Shown here one piece after another: positions 46,102 through 54,571 of a stretch of DNA of 64,000 nt. Origin of the DNA: a bacterium (lineage in GTDB: Bacteria > Pseudomonadota > Alphaproteobacteria > Acetobacterales > Acetobacteraceae); assembly GCA_026224825.1 (NCBI GenBank), contig JAMFRO010000074.1, forward strand, positions 1 through 64,000. Reading direction: 5' to 3'. Numbering within the stretch: the stretch's first letter is position 1; the number at the start of each line of letters is the position of its first letter. A program made the translations under genes and the position numbers. The notes beneath the pieces were generated by a model. The model did no database searches. It worked only from the letters and a program-made list of their open reading frames with translations, and was not told where the DNA came from.

Positions 46102-46121
46102 TTACAACATATATGTCGTAA
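46102..46121. promoter_or_regulatory. 20-bp palindromic operator, likely TetR site
   Basis: TTACAACATATATGTCGTAA: the two 10-bp halves match at 9 of 10 positions as an inverted repeat. It lies in the 105-bp gap between the TetR gene stop (46134) and the Rieske start (46028), directly in the promoter zone of the oxygenase operon. Size and symmetry are typical of TetR operators; the assignment is inference. Confidence 0.6.
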
Positions 46122-46133
46122 TTTTAGAATTGC

Positions 46134-46724
46134 CTATACGTGAAAAAGCTCGTCGCGCTCAAGAACGCGCTGTTGCTCCGCGCGGAATCGCTTTGTCACC
46201 TCCTCCAGCGAAAGGTCGGGGCGCACGCTCAGATGGTAGACACGCGGCGCGATGAAGGCGGCCGTCAGGAGAATGGTGCAATAGACCTCCGCATCAATGG
46301 ACTTGCCGCCTTGGCGGTTCAGCGTGACAGCCATGCTGCTTACCAATGCATCCCATTGCGGATAGCGGTCGCGAATGTCGCCGGAAGAGACAAAGTCCTC
46401 GAACCACAGCTTGATGAGTTCGGTATTTTCAAGGACGAAGCGCGAGATATAGTCGATCCGGTCCTGCTGTGGCACCTTGGGTTCCAATCCCCTGCCGAGT
46501 TGTTCGGACGACCAGAGTTTGACGGCGGCGATCAATGCGTCCCGGTCGCTGAAATGATAATAGAGCGTCGTTCTGTTGATCCCTACTGCCTGGGAAATCG
46601 CCGCCATGGACAGTGCCTCGACACCCTTTTCAGAGATGAGGCGTACGGCTGACAGGATGATCGCATTATGCGTGGTGTCGAACCCTTTGTTACGCCGTTG
46701 TCTGGGCTCTTTGTTGACACTCAT
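46134..46724 (-). CDS. TetR-family transcriptional regulator
   Basis: A 196-residue regulator. The N-terminal HTH is HNAIILSAVRLISEKGVEAL then MAAISQAVGINRTTLYYHF, the family signature. The C-terminal domain binds an unknown ligand. Same strand as, and immediately upstream of, the Rieske/SDR operon, with a palindrome between, so it probably represses that operon and responds to its substrate. Confidence 0.9.
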   Translation of the reverse strand: MSVNKEPRQRRNKGFDTTHNAIILSAVRLISEKGVEALSMAAISQAVGINRTTLYYHFSDRDALIAAVKLWSSEQLGRGLEPKVPQQDRIDYISRFVLENTELIKLWFEDFVSSGDIRDRYPQWDALVSSMAVTLNRQGGKSIDAEVYCTILLTAAFIAPRVYHLSVRPDLSLEEVTKRFRAEQQRVLERDELFHV

Positions 46725-46922
46725 CGAATGTGATCCTCTGGTGGGCGGTAATGCTTAAAGCGGGCGGCGGCGTTGGCGCAAGGCATTCCAGCGGACCAGA
46801 CCAGCACCTGGAGGCCTGTCCCGCTCGCCGGATCACGCACTAGGCTCTGCTCACCTCCAGCTCAAGTAGGCGTTGGTATCCTTTCCATTGGCAAAAACAT
46901 TGAGCGCGTAGATGTTTTGCAG

Positions 46923-46952
46923 AAAAAGCCCCGCGCGGTGCCGCGCGGGGCT
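46923..46952 (-). terminator. Rho-independent terminator of the permease gene
   Basis: A perfect 12-bp GC-rich stem (AGCCCCGCGCGG / CCGCGCGGGGCT) with a 2-nt loop sits 7 nt past the stop of the APC permease; on the minus strand it is followed by TTTTT. It also blocks leftward read-through into the TetR gene. Confidence 0.88.
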
Positions 46953-46959
46953 GAGGGCA

Positions 46960-48384
46960 TCAGGCTTGGCCGAGGATCTCGGCTTCTACCGCTGCCAGGC
47001 GCGCCGGGGCGATAATGCGCAATGCCAGGAAATACAGAAAGCCAATGAGCAGCAGCCCGAGGAAAATATAGGGCAGCACGTTATAGGGCCAGGCCGGCAC
47101 CGGATAGACTGTGCCGACCACCGCCACCAGCAGCAGCGCGAAGGCCACCACGGCGGTGAGCAGATGCAGCGGCTTCAACTCGCCACGACGCAGCAGGTAG
47201 ACAGGGGCTGCCAGTGTTACGAGTCCGTAGGACACCAGGAACCCGTAGGTCGCGAGTGAGCCGAGAATGCCGTAGGCATCGAGCAGCGCCCAATGGCCGA
47301 GCGAAAGCCCCACCGACAGGCCGATGGCAAGCAAAGAGACCACACTGAGCGCGATATGCGGTGAGCCGTGTTTGCCATGGGTAGATTGCGCACGGGCGTG
47401 GAACAGACCGTTATGCGACAGCGTGTAGAGCACGCGCGCCGCGGCATTGATGCTTGCCAGGATGCAGGTGAAGAAGCTCAGCGCGACGCCGGCGGAAATG
47501 ACCAGCCCGATGGGCGCGAAGCCGAATGCCTGGGCAGCGACGGTGAGCGGCGCGTTGGACTGGTCGAGCGTCGTGGCATTGCCGTGGAAGGCGAAGGTGA
47601 GCCCGTAGGCGGCGATGACGAAGACGAGGCCGGAGATGGCGACACTCGCCAGCACCGCGCGTGGGATGAAGCGGCGCGGCTGCTGCGATTCCACGCCCAG
47701 CACGGTGGCACTCTCGAAGCCCACGAAGCTGAAGAAGGCCAGCACGAGGCCAAGGCGCAGCGTGGTGGGGTTTACACCTTGCAGGCTGGTCTGCGCTTTA
47801 TCAACAACGCTGCCGTGATGGATAAACCAGATGAAGACCGTAAGAAGGATGAGGGCCAGTGTGGAGAATTCGAAAATGAGCGTGGTGCGGACGGAGAGTT
47901 TGATGTCGCGCCAACCGAGGGCGAGTGCTGCCGCTGCCGCGAGGATTGAAAAACCGATGAGCACTGCTTGCGTATTAGTATGGAAACCGAAATCCTGCAG
48001 CACGGCGAGGCCGGTGCTGACCGTGCCGTTGATGACGGCGGCGGCCGTGAAGACATAGCCGATGAGCAGCGCCCAGCCGGAGATGACGCCTGCGAACCGG
48101 CCAAGCCCGTGGCCGGTATAAACATAAAGCGAACCGGGCGAGGCGATGCGCGAGGAGAATACATTGATCTGCAGGCTGACGATAAGCAGCGCCACCGTGG
48201 CGAAGACATAGGCGAGCCAGGTGCCGTTGCCGGCGGTGGCGAACACCACCGGGATGACGAGCCCCGGCGTGCCGGAGGGGGCGATAACGCCGATTGATTG
48301 CGAAACGACTTCGAAAAAGCCGAGATGATTCGATTTGAGGCCCTTGCCGGCCGGCTGGGCCTGGGGTGCGATGATGTCACTCAT
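46960..48384 (-). CDS. APC-family amino acid permease
   Basis: A 474-residue, 12-TM permease with the family N-terminal pattern (HLGFFEVVSQSIGVIAPSGTP) and FFSFVGFESATVLGVES in the sixth helix region. These transport amino acids or polyamines by cation symport or exchange. It is divergent from the SfnB operon (299-bp gap), which could place it in sulfur-compound uptake; that is inference. The last residues are cytoplasmic and charged. A terminator follows. Confidence 0.9.
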   Translation of the reverse strand: MSDIIAPQAQPAGKGLKSNHLGFFEVVSQSIGVIAPSGTPGLVIPVVFATAGNGTWLAYVFATVALLIVSLQINVFSSRIASPGSLYVYTGHGLGRFAGVISGWALLIGYVFTAAAVINGTVSTGLAVLQDFGFHTNTQAVLIGFSILAAAAALALGWRDIKLSVRTTLIFEFSTLALILLTVFIWFIHHGSVVDKAQTSLQGVNPTTLRLGLVLAFFSFVGFESATVLGVESQQPRRFIPRAVLASVAISGLVFVIAAYGLTFAFHGNATTLDQSNAPLTVAAQAFGFAPIGLVISAGVALSFFTCILASINAAARVLYTLSHNGLFHARAQSTHGKHGSPHIALSVVSLLAIGLSVGLSLGHWALLDAYGILGSLATYGFLVSYGLVTLAAPVYLLRRGELKPLHLLTAVVAFALLLVAVVGTVYPVPAWPYNVLPYIFLGLLLIGFLYFLALRIIAPARLAAVEAEILGQA

Positions 48385-48683
48385 GGTCTTGTTCCCGTTA
48401 TGTTTGGCGTGTCTACTATGCCTATCGGATTAAAAATTATTTGTCTATGTTTTAAGTATAGATTAAGAGCGCTATCGGGTGGTGGTGGGTGTTTGTAAGC
48501 CTTTGTTTTTTCTGATGATGCCGGGATGATTTTGCAAATAATTCAAATATATTAGGTGTTAATTGCCAAAAATCTGATCGAGCGAGCAAGATATTCTTCT
48601 CCGGCACGCTTGTCAGTTTTTAATCTCTATATTATTGGTAGTTTTAGAATATTAACGCCGGTTATCAGCCAGAAGAGGTCTCC

Positions 48684-49910
48684 ATGAGCAACCCTGTCGC
48701 GGATGCCCCGCCTTTGCCCCGCAACGTCTATCCTGAGCAGCCGGCTCACATCATCCGCAACGCCGGCGAGGCGCTGCAGGTGGCGCGCAAACTGGCGGCG
48801 CGGTTGGCGGAAGGCGCTGCCGCGCGGGACCGCGAACGCCGCATTCCGATTGAGGAGCTGGACTGGTATTCACAAAGCGGGTTGTGGGGGCTCAACATTC
48901 CCGCCTCGCATGGCGGCGCTGATCTCTCCTGGGCGGTGATTGCCGAGACCATCGCCATCGTGTCCGGAGCTGATCCCTCCATCGGTCAGCTCGTGCAGAA
49001 TCATCTGGATTTCGTCGATACGGTGCGCAGCGCCGGCACCAAATCGCAGCAGGATTTCTTTTTCCCGGAAATTTTACGCGGCCTGCGCACTGGCAACGCC
49101 TTTTCCGAATTTTCCAGCCGTACGGCGGGGGCTTTCGAAACCAGAATCACGCGCGACGGTGAGCAGTACCGCGTGAACGGCAAAAAATATTATTGTTCGG
49201 GCGCCTATCTCGCCCATCTCGTACCCATTATCGCGGTGGATGAGGCGCAACGCCCGTATATTGCGGTGGCGGACCGGCATGCGCCGGGGCTGAGCGTGGA
49301 TTCCGACTGGACCAGCTTTGGTCAGCGCACCACTGTGTCCGGCACCACCATTATCGACAATGTGCTGCTGCCGCCGGAGCGGGTATTTGCGCTGCCGGAA
49401 GGGCCCTCCGCCAACGGCCCGCTGTGCCAGATCGTGCATGCGGCGGTGGATGCCGGCATTGCCCGCGCTGCGTTTGAGGAAACACTGGCATTTGTGCGCG
49501 AACATGCCAGACCCTGGATCGATTCCGGGCAGGACAGAGCGGTGGATGATCCGCATACGCAATATCAACTGGGCGGCATCGCGGTGCGGCTGCGGGCCGT
49601 GGAGGCGCTGCTGCGGAAAGCAGGCCGGGTGCTGGATAAGGCCGTCGCCAACCCTAGCGTTAATACCGTGGCTGCGGCGTCCATCGCGGTGGCGGAGGCG
49701 AAAGTGCTGTCGACGGAAGCGGCACTGCTCGCCACCAATAAATTATTCGAGCTGGGTGGCACGCGCTCCGTACTGGCAAGCCATGGGCTGGACCGGCACT
49801 GGCGCAATGCCCGCACGCATACGCTGCACGACCCCGTACGCTGGAAATATAACATCCTCGGCAATTGGTACCTGAATGGCCAGCTTCCGCCGCAGCATTC
49901 CTGGATTTGA
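48684..49910 (+). CDS. SfnB-family acyl-CoA-dehydrogenase-like oxidoreductase (copy 1)
   Basis: A 408-residue flavin enzyme of the acyl-CoA-dehydrogenase fold. The N-terminal helical domain has LDWYSQSGLWGLNIPASHGG; the middle beta domain has GNAFSEFSSR and FGQRTTVSGTTIIDNVLLP; the C-terminal helical domain ends in HWRNARTHTLHDPVRWKYN, diagnostic of the SfnB sulfur-acquisition group and near DszC. SfnB-type enzymes are induced by sulfate starvation and act with an FMNH2 supply. It is separated by 4 bp from the flavin monooxygenase gene and has a similar but distinct paralog two genes on. Confidence 0.9.
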   Translation: MSNPVADAPPLPRNVYPEQPAHIIRNAGEALQVARKLAARLAEGAAARDRERRIPIEELDWYSQSGLWGLNIPASHGGADLSWAVIAETIAIVSGADPSIGQLVQNHLDFVDTVRSAGTKSQQDFFFPEILRGLRTGNAFSEFSSRTAGAFETRITRDGEQYRVNGKKYYCSGAYLAHLVPIIAVDEAQRPYIAVADRHAPGLSVDSDWTSFGQRTTVSGTTIIDNVLLPPERVFALPEGPSANGPLCQIVHAAVDAGIARAAFEETLAFVREHARPWIDSGQDRAVDDPHTQYQLGGIAVRLRAVEALLRKAGRVLDKAVANPSVNTVAAASIAVAEAKVLSTEAALLATNKLFELGGTRSVLASHGLDRHWRNARTHTLHDPVRWKYNILGNWYLNGQLPPQHSWI

Positions 49911-49914
49911 GAGC

Positions 49915-51300
49915 ATGACCAGACAGATTCGCCTCAACGCTTTCGCCATGAATTGCGTCGGCCATATTTCCTCCGGCGTCTGGCGCCTCCCCGGTGACAC
50001 GGCACATAAATATACCGATCTCGAATTCTGGATCGACCTGGCGCAGACGCTGGAGCGCGGGCTGGTGGATGGGTTGTTCATCGCCGATGTGATCGGGCTT
50101 TACGATGTGCATGGCGGCAATGGCGACCAGGCTTACCGTTCCGCCGCACAGGTGCCGGTGAATGATCCGTTGCAGCTTGTGCCGGCGATGGCGGCGTTCA
50201 CCAAACACCTGGGCTTTGGCATCACGGCTTCGGTGGCGTTTGAACATCCGTTTCCTTTTGCCCGACGCATGACCACGCTGGACCATCTCACCAAGGGGCG
50301 GGCGGGCTGGAACATCGTCACCTCCTATCTCGATAGCGGCGCGCGCAATCTCGGTGCGGCGCAGATGCTCGACCATGACAACCGGTATGACGTGGCGGAA
50401 GATTATCTCGAAGTCTGCTACAAACTCTGGGAGGGTTCGTGGGAAGATGACGCGGTGATCCGCGATGCCGCCCGCAATATTTATACCGACCCGCGCAAGG
50501 TGCATGAGATCCAGCATGAGGGGCGCTATTTCAAGGTGCCGGGTGCGTTTGTGTCGGAACCCTCACCGCAGCGCACCCCTGTGTTGTACCAGGCAGGCGC
50601 CTCCTCGCGCGGGCGCGATTTTGCGGCGAAGCATGCGGAATCGGCTTTTGTGGCAGCACCTTCGAAGAAATTGACACGCGAGTATGTGGCGGATTTGCGC
50701 CGCCGCACCGTGGCTGCGGGGCGGCGCGCGGATGACATTCTCACCTTCGCGCAATTCACCCTCGTGATCGGCGAAACCGATGCGCAGGCGCAGAAAAAGC
50801 TGGATCTCTATAAGCAATATGCCGACCGTGACGGCGCGCTGGCGCTGATGTCCGGCTGGACCGGTGTGGATCTTTCCAAATTCGACCCCGATGCGCCGCT
50901 CGGTGATCTGGAAGGCAATGCGATCCAGTTCACGGCGAAGGCTTTTTCCTCCGCCGATCCTGACAAGGTGTGGACAGTGCGGGAGATCGCCGAATTCGCC
51001 GGCATTGGTGGCGACGGGCCAGTGATCGTCGGCTCCGCCGCGACGGTGGCGGATGCGCTGCAAGCGTGGCAGGCGGAGACAGGTCTGGATGGCTTCAACC
51101 TTGCCGCCATCACCCATCCTGGTACGTTCCGGGATGTTACTGATCTATTGGTGCCCGAACTGCAGCGCCGCGGTGCCTATAAGACCAGCTATGCCGAGGG
51201 CACATTGCGCGAAAAACTGCTGGGCGAAGGCCCGCGTCTGCCAGCCCGCCATCATGGTGCAGGCCACCGTAATCTCGCCCATAACAAGGAGCCCGCATGA
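49915..51300 (+). CDS. NtaA/SnaA/DszA-family flavin-dependent monooxygenase
   Basis: A 461-residue LLM-class monooxygenase: RLNAFAMNCVGHISSGVWRL, LVDGLFIADVIGLYD, GRAGWNIVTSYLDSGARN, and the C-terminal DGFNLAAITHPGTFRD plus ELQRRGAYKT, all typical of the NtaA/SnaA/DszA clade. It needs FMNH2 and O2 and cleaves C-S or C-N bonds. The ATG 49915 lies just past the SfnB stop; the frame is open further upstream (to 49876) but overlaps that gene. Its stop overlaps the second SfnB ATG at 51297. Paralog at 2407-3756 is clearly related. Confidence 0.92.
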   Translation: MTRQIRLNAFAMNCVGHISSGVWRLPGDTAHKYTDLEFWIDLAQTLERGLVDGLFIADVIGLYDVHGGNGDQAYRSAAQVPVNDPLQLVPAMAAFTKHLGFGITASVAFEHPFPFARRMTTLDHLTKGRAGWNIVTSYLDSGARNLGAAQMLDHDNRYDVAEDYLEVCYKLWEGSWEDDAVIRDAARNIYTDPRKVHEIQHEGRYFKVPGAFVSEPSPQRTPVLYQAGASSRGRDFAAKHAESAFVAAPSKKLTREYVADLRRRTVAAGRRADDILTFAQFTLVIGETDAQAQKKLDLYKQYADRDGALALMSGWTGVDLSKFDPDAPLGDLEGNAIQFTAKAFSSADPDKVWTVREIAEFAGIGGDGPVIVGSAATVADALQAWQAETGLDGFNLAAITHPGTFRDVTDLLVPELQRRGAYKTSYAEGTLREKLLGEGPRLPARHHGAGHRNLAHNKEPA

Positions 51301-52481
51301 CCGCCGCCATTATCCGTACCGAAGCGGAGGCCATCGCCACCGCCCAACGCCTGGCGGATAAATTCCGTGCCGAGGCGGGGCTGCGTGACCGCGAGCGCCG
51401 TCTGCCCTGGGCTGAACTTGATGAATCGCTGGCCTCGGGCCTGTGGGGCATCACCATCCCGCGCGAATTCGGCGGCGCGCAGGTGCGCCAGCGCGTGGTG
51501 GCGGATGTGTTCCGCATCCTCGCCAGCGGCGATTCCTCTCTGGCGCAGATCCCGCAAAATCATTTCGAAATCGTCGATCTCATCCGCCAGACCGGCACGC
51601 AGGCGCAGCAACGGCTGATCTTCGGCCGCATCCTCTCAGGCGCGCGGCTGGGCAACGCGTTTTCCGAAGCCAAGGGCAAGAATGTCGAGGATTTCAGCAC
51701 GCGCATCCGCCGTGATGGCGATGATTATGTGGTGAATGGCGAGAAATTCTATGCCACCGGGGCTTTGTTCGCGCATCTCGTGCCGATCATCGCCATCTCG
51801 GAGGATGACGGCCGTGTGTATGCCGCCATCGCCGAACGCAATGCGCCGGGGCTGAGCGTGACGGATAATTGGGATGGGTTTGGGCAGAGGACCACGGCGA
51901 GCGGCACGGTGACGATCGAGAATGTTCTTGTCCCGGCTTTCTATGTGCTGCCCGCCTATATCGCTTATGACCAGCCGAGCCCGGCGGGGCCGCAGAGCCA
52001 GCTCATCCATGCCGCCATAGATCTCGGCATTGCGGAGGCGGCGATTGAAAAAACCATAGATTTGGTGCGTAACCATGCCCGCCCCTGGATCGACGCACAG
52101 CAGGACCACGCCTGGCAGGATCCGTACAGCATCGCCGCCATCGGCGAGCTGAAAATCCACTTCCATGCGGCGCAGGAGGTGCTGAGCCAGGCGGCGGATG
52201 TGGTGGATAAGGCCATCGCCGCGCCGAATGCGCAGAGCATCGGCCGCGCCAAGATCGCGGTGGCGGAGGCGAAGATCCTCACCACGGAAATCGCCATCCT
52301 CGCCACCAACAAGCTGTTCGAGCTGGGCGGTACACGCTCGACGCTGGAGGCGCATAATCTCGACCGGCTGTGGCGCGATGCGCGGACGCATACGCTGCAC
52401 GATCCCGTGCGGTGGAAATATGCGATTATCGGCAAATACCATCTCACCGGCGCGGAACCGCCGCTGCATTCCTGGATCTGA
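51297..52481 (+). CDS. SfnB-family acyl-CoA-dehydrogenase-like oxidoreductase (copy 2)
   Basis: A 394-residue paralog of the protein two genes upstream, with LPWAELDESLASGLWGITIP, GNAFSEAKGKNVEDFSTRIR, FGQRTTASGTVTIENVLV and LWRDARTHTLHDPVRWKYA. The start overlaps the monooxygenase stop (ATGA at 51297-51300). Two SfnB-type enzymes around one NtaA-type monooxygenase suggest successive oxidations of one sulfur substrate or two substrates sharing the reductase. No flavin reductase gene was seen nearby. Confidence 0.9.
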   Translation: MTAAIIRTEAEAIATAQRLADKFRAEAGLRDRERRLPWAELDESLASGLWGITIPREFGGAQVRQRVVADVFRILASGDSSLAQIPQNHFEIVDLIRQTGTQAQQRLIFGRILSGARLGNAFSEAKGKNVEDFSTRIRRDGDDYVVNGEKFYATGALFAHLVPIIAISEDDGRVYAAIAERNAPGLSVTDNWDGFGQRTTASGTVTIENVLVPAFYVLPAYIAYDQPSPAGPQSQLIHAAIDLGIAEAAIEKTIDLVRNHARPWIDAQQDHAWQDPYSIAAIGELKIHFHAAQEVLSQAADVVDKAIAAPNAQSIGRAKIAVAEAKILTTEIAILATNKLFELGGTRSTLEAHNLDRLWRDARTHTLHDPVRWKYAIIGKYHLTGAEPPLHSWI

Positions 52482-52485
52482 CGCC

Positions 52486-53292
52486 ATGCCATTTTTTATT
52501 TTGCCGGATGGACGGGCCCTGGCCTATGCGCAATATGGTACCGAGGGTGCGCCCGTGGTGCTGCTGCATGGCTATCTCGACTCCCATGTCAGCTTCTTCC
52601 GCCTCACCGATACACTGAGCCGGGAACATCGGCTTTTCGTGCCCGACCAACGCGGCCATGGCGACAGCGATCCCGCGTCTGAGTACAGCATTGCCGGCTT
52701 CACGCAGGATGCCATCGCCTTCATTGCCGGGCTTGGCGTGGCGCCGGTACATCTTGCCGGCCATTCGCTTGGCGGCATCGTGGCGCAGCGCGTGGCGGCG
52801 GCACGGCCGGAACTGGTGCGCAGCCTGGCGCTCATCAGCACCGCCCGCCATGCCGTGGGCAACCAGGCGCTGCGCGAGACAGTGCCGCTACTGGCGGGGC
52901 TCGTTGATCCGGTGCCGGATGCGCTCGCGCGTGAGTTCCAGGGCTCATCCTGTTTCACGCCTCTGCCGGAAGAGGTTTTGGTCCGCTTTCTCGACGAAAC
53001 GCGCAAGGTGACGGCCGCTGTATGGCGCGGCGCGCTGGCCGGGTTGCTCGATGAGCCGATGCCGCATGATGCGCCGCCCGATATTCCCACGTTAATACTC
53101 TGGGGCGAAGACGATGGTATTTTTCCGGAGCCTGACCAGGACGAATTGCATCGCCATTATTCTGCAGCAAAATCCAGCACCTATGCCAAAACGGGCCATG
53201 CGCCAAATTGGGAGCACCCAACGCAAACCGCCTCTGACCTCGCCAACTTCTGGCGGGCACAGGTGGCGGGCATCGCGCAACATTCATACTGA
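52486..53292 (+). CDS. Alpha/beta hydrolase
   Basis: A 268-residue hydrolase of the fold typified by haloperoxidases and esterases: VVLLHGYLDSHVSF oxyanion region, DQRGHGDSD, nucleophile elbow AGHSLGGI, catalytic acid in LILWGEDDGIFPE and catalytic histidine in KTGHAPNWEHP. It starts 4 bp after the SfnB stop and so belongs to the sulfur operon. It may hydrolyse a thioester or ester formed in the pathway. An open extension further 5' overlaps SfnB copy 2 in another frame and was rejected. Confidence 0.88.
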   Translation: MPFFILPDGRALAYAQYGTEGAPVVLLHGYLDSHVSFFRLTDTLSREHRLFVPDQRGHGDSDPASEYSIAGFTQDAIAFIAGLGVAPVHLAGHSLGGIVAQRVAAARPELVRSLALISTARHAVGNQALRETVPLLAGLVDPVPDALAREFQGSSCFTPLPEEVLVRFLDETRKVTAAVWRGALAGLLDEPMPHDAPPDIPTLILWGEDDGIFPEPDQDELHRHYSAAKSSTYAKTGHAPNWEHPTQTASDLANFWRAQVAGIAQHSY

Positions 53293-53349
53293 AGTGTTAC
53301 CATTTCCCTGCAGTATCTCGCTCAAGCGCGGCGCGGCGGCGACGAGTTG

Positions 53350-53655
53350 GGCGGTATCCCGGCTATGAGATCAGCCAGCGCTGCCGAAAACGCATCGAGG
53401 AGGTCTTCGGGTGGGCCAAGGCCAGCGCAGGGCTGACCAAGTTCAAGGTCAAAGGCATAGCCAAAGCCAAAGCCGTCTTCAGCTTCTTCGCCGCAGCCTA
53501 TAACCTCGTCAGATTACCAAAACTGCTCAACCAACAGCCCGCATGATGCCGGGAGCAGGCCCAGAATAGGCGTAAACAGGCGCCAATTCCCTCAACCCAC
53601 CAGTACGTCAAAGGAAAAAATCTCTCAGCCCGGTTGGTTTTGCAGCAGCCTGCTA
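53350..53655 (+). mobile_element. IS5/IS1182-type transposase tail and element end
   Basis: The frame to the TGA at 53544-53546 reads YPGYEISQRCRKRIEEVFGW, then FFAAAYNLVRLPKLL, the C-terminal end of an IS5-group transposase. The N-terminal two thirds and the left end are missing. Downstream the element end GCAGCAGCCTGCTA (to 53655) is typical of such elements. It abuts the ParE fragment, so the insertion, or a later deletion, removed the rest of that toxin gene. Confidence 0.7.
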
Positions 53656-53769
53656 ATGCGCTCTGCGTAGTCATAATGCCCGTTCCGCGTTAGCCCGGTC
53701 AGCGATGAAATCGTAGATTTTGAGAAGGTCGTCCTCAGCTTCCGGCGCAAAGAAAACGTCACGCGTCAC
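53656..53769 (-). pseudogene. parE: ParE-type toxin, truncated and frameshifted
   Basis: From GTG 53769 the product reads V-T-R-D-V-F-F-A-P-E-A-E-D-D-L-L-K-I-Y-D, then FIADRANAERAL and a stop. This is the N-terminal third of a ParE/RelE-fold toxin. In a shifted frame the DNA continues as GHYDYAERIS, the next piece of ParE (normally A-Y-x-Y-V-x-R-I), before running into the IS end at 53655. So both a frameshift and loss of the C-terminal catalytic/interaction strands have inactivated it. The GTG overlaps the antitoxin stop, the usual parDE arrangement. Confidence 0.75.
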
Positions 53770-54049
53770 TGGAGGCCTTCTTCTGCCGCCGTTCATGATG
53801 AGTGCGCAGGCGATCAGCAACCTGCTCACCCGACAGCGCCCTGCCTGGTTCGGCTTGCATAGCGTCATAGACAGGGAGCACTTCCGCCTTCAGCCAACGT
53901 TCAACCACCGCATCGCGCTCCTGGAGCGCCCTCAGGCCGGCACGCACCACTTCACTTACAGAGGCATAGCCACCAGACGCGACCAAGGCATCGATATAAC
54001 TTGCCTGCTCAACGGGAAGACTGATTGTCCGTTTCTCAATAGACGCCAC
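53759..54049 (-). CDS. parD: ParD-type antitoxin
   Basis: A 96-residue antitoxin: ribbon-helix-helix N-terminus (ASIEKRTISLPVEQASYIDA; GGYASVSEVVRAGLRAL) and a C-terminal toxin-wrapping helix (VERWLKAEVLPVYDAMQA). The start is GTG 54049 with GGAGG seven bases upstream; an open frame reaching to 54214 is not credible protein. The reading frame is intact although its ParE partner is broken, leaving an orphan antitoxin that could still repress its promoter or neutralise other ParE toxins. Confidence 0.85.
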   Translation of the reverse strand: MASIEKRTISLPVEQASYIDALVASGGYASVSEVVRAGLRALQERDAVVERWLKAEVLPVYDAMQAEPGRALSGEQVADRLRTHHERRQKKASSDA

Positions 54050-54085
54050 GGCAAGACCTCCAGAGACACACTTGTCCATTGTCGA

Positions 54086-54102
54086 GTATGATATATTCAT
54101 AC
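54086..54102. promoter_or_regulatory. Palindromic ParD operator
   Basis: GTATGA-TATAT-TCATAC, perfect 6-bp arms, 37 bp upstream of the antitoxin start and in an AT-rich promoter context. Ribbon-helix-helix antitoxins bind such short inverted repeats to autoregulate. Confidence 0.6.
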
Positions 54103-54571
54103 TTTCTCTAGGTGAAGTCAATTTCTTCTCGCAAGCCGCAGCCCGGTCCATAATCACCCACGGCACGCCCCCTTGGCTCAACTCACCTAATTTTCCGGAA
54201 CCGATCGCCGTCATCGCCCCGGTCCGGCCGTGAGCAGACGGCCTGCTTCGCGCCTGAAGTCGGCCATTCCGCGGAAGTAGCTTCCACGCGGAGAGCAGAC
54301 ATTCGCGCCAATCGTCCGCCAGGCAGAATTGTTGGGGCTTGGCGACGCGCAGCGGTTAGACTGAGCCCTTCCTCTCGATTACCAATATGCATGCTTCGCC
54401 TAAGGGATGGGCGACATGCTCATCGCCTTCGTCAGCCAGGAAAATATGTGACGGTTTGAGCAGAACATGTTGATTTTTTATGAGATTTGATGATTTTCGT
54501 GGAGAATTAATCGGCCAGCTTACGATCGAGGTCGGGATCTGCCAAGGCCTACGATAGCTTAAACTCTTACC
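54103..54571. other. Intergenic region, no gene supported
   Basis: About 470 bp between the antitoxin operator and the helical-protein gene. The middle (54230-54370) is GC-rich and looks like eroded coding DNA, while 54430-54520 is AT-rich. Short frames here have no recognisable features. The compositional breaks fit an insertion boundary. Confidence 0.4.

Noticed and set aside
54050..54214. N-terminal extension of ParD
   Set aside because: The GTG 54049 with GGAGG fits the ribbon-helix-helix start, and the extension would cross the operator.
54183..54392. 69-residue minus-strand frame
   Set aside because: No start signals and no recognisable domain; looks like decayed sequence.
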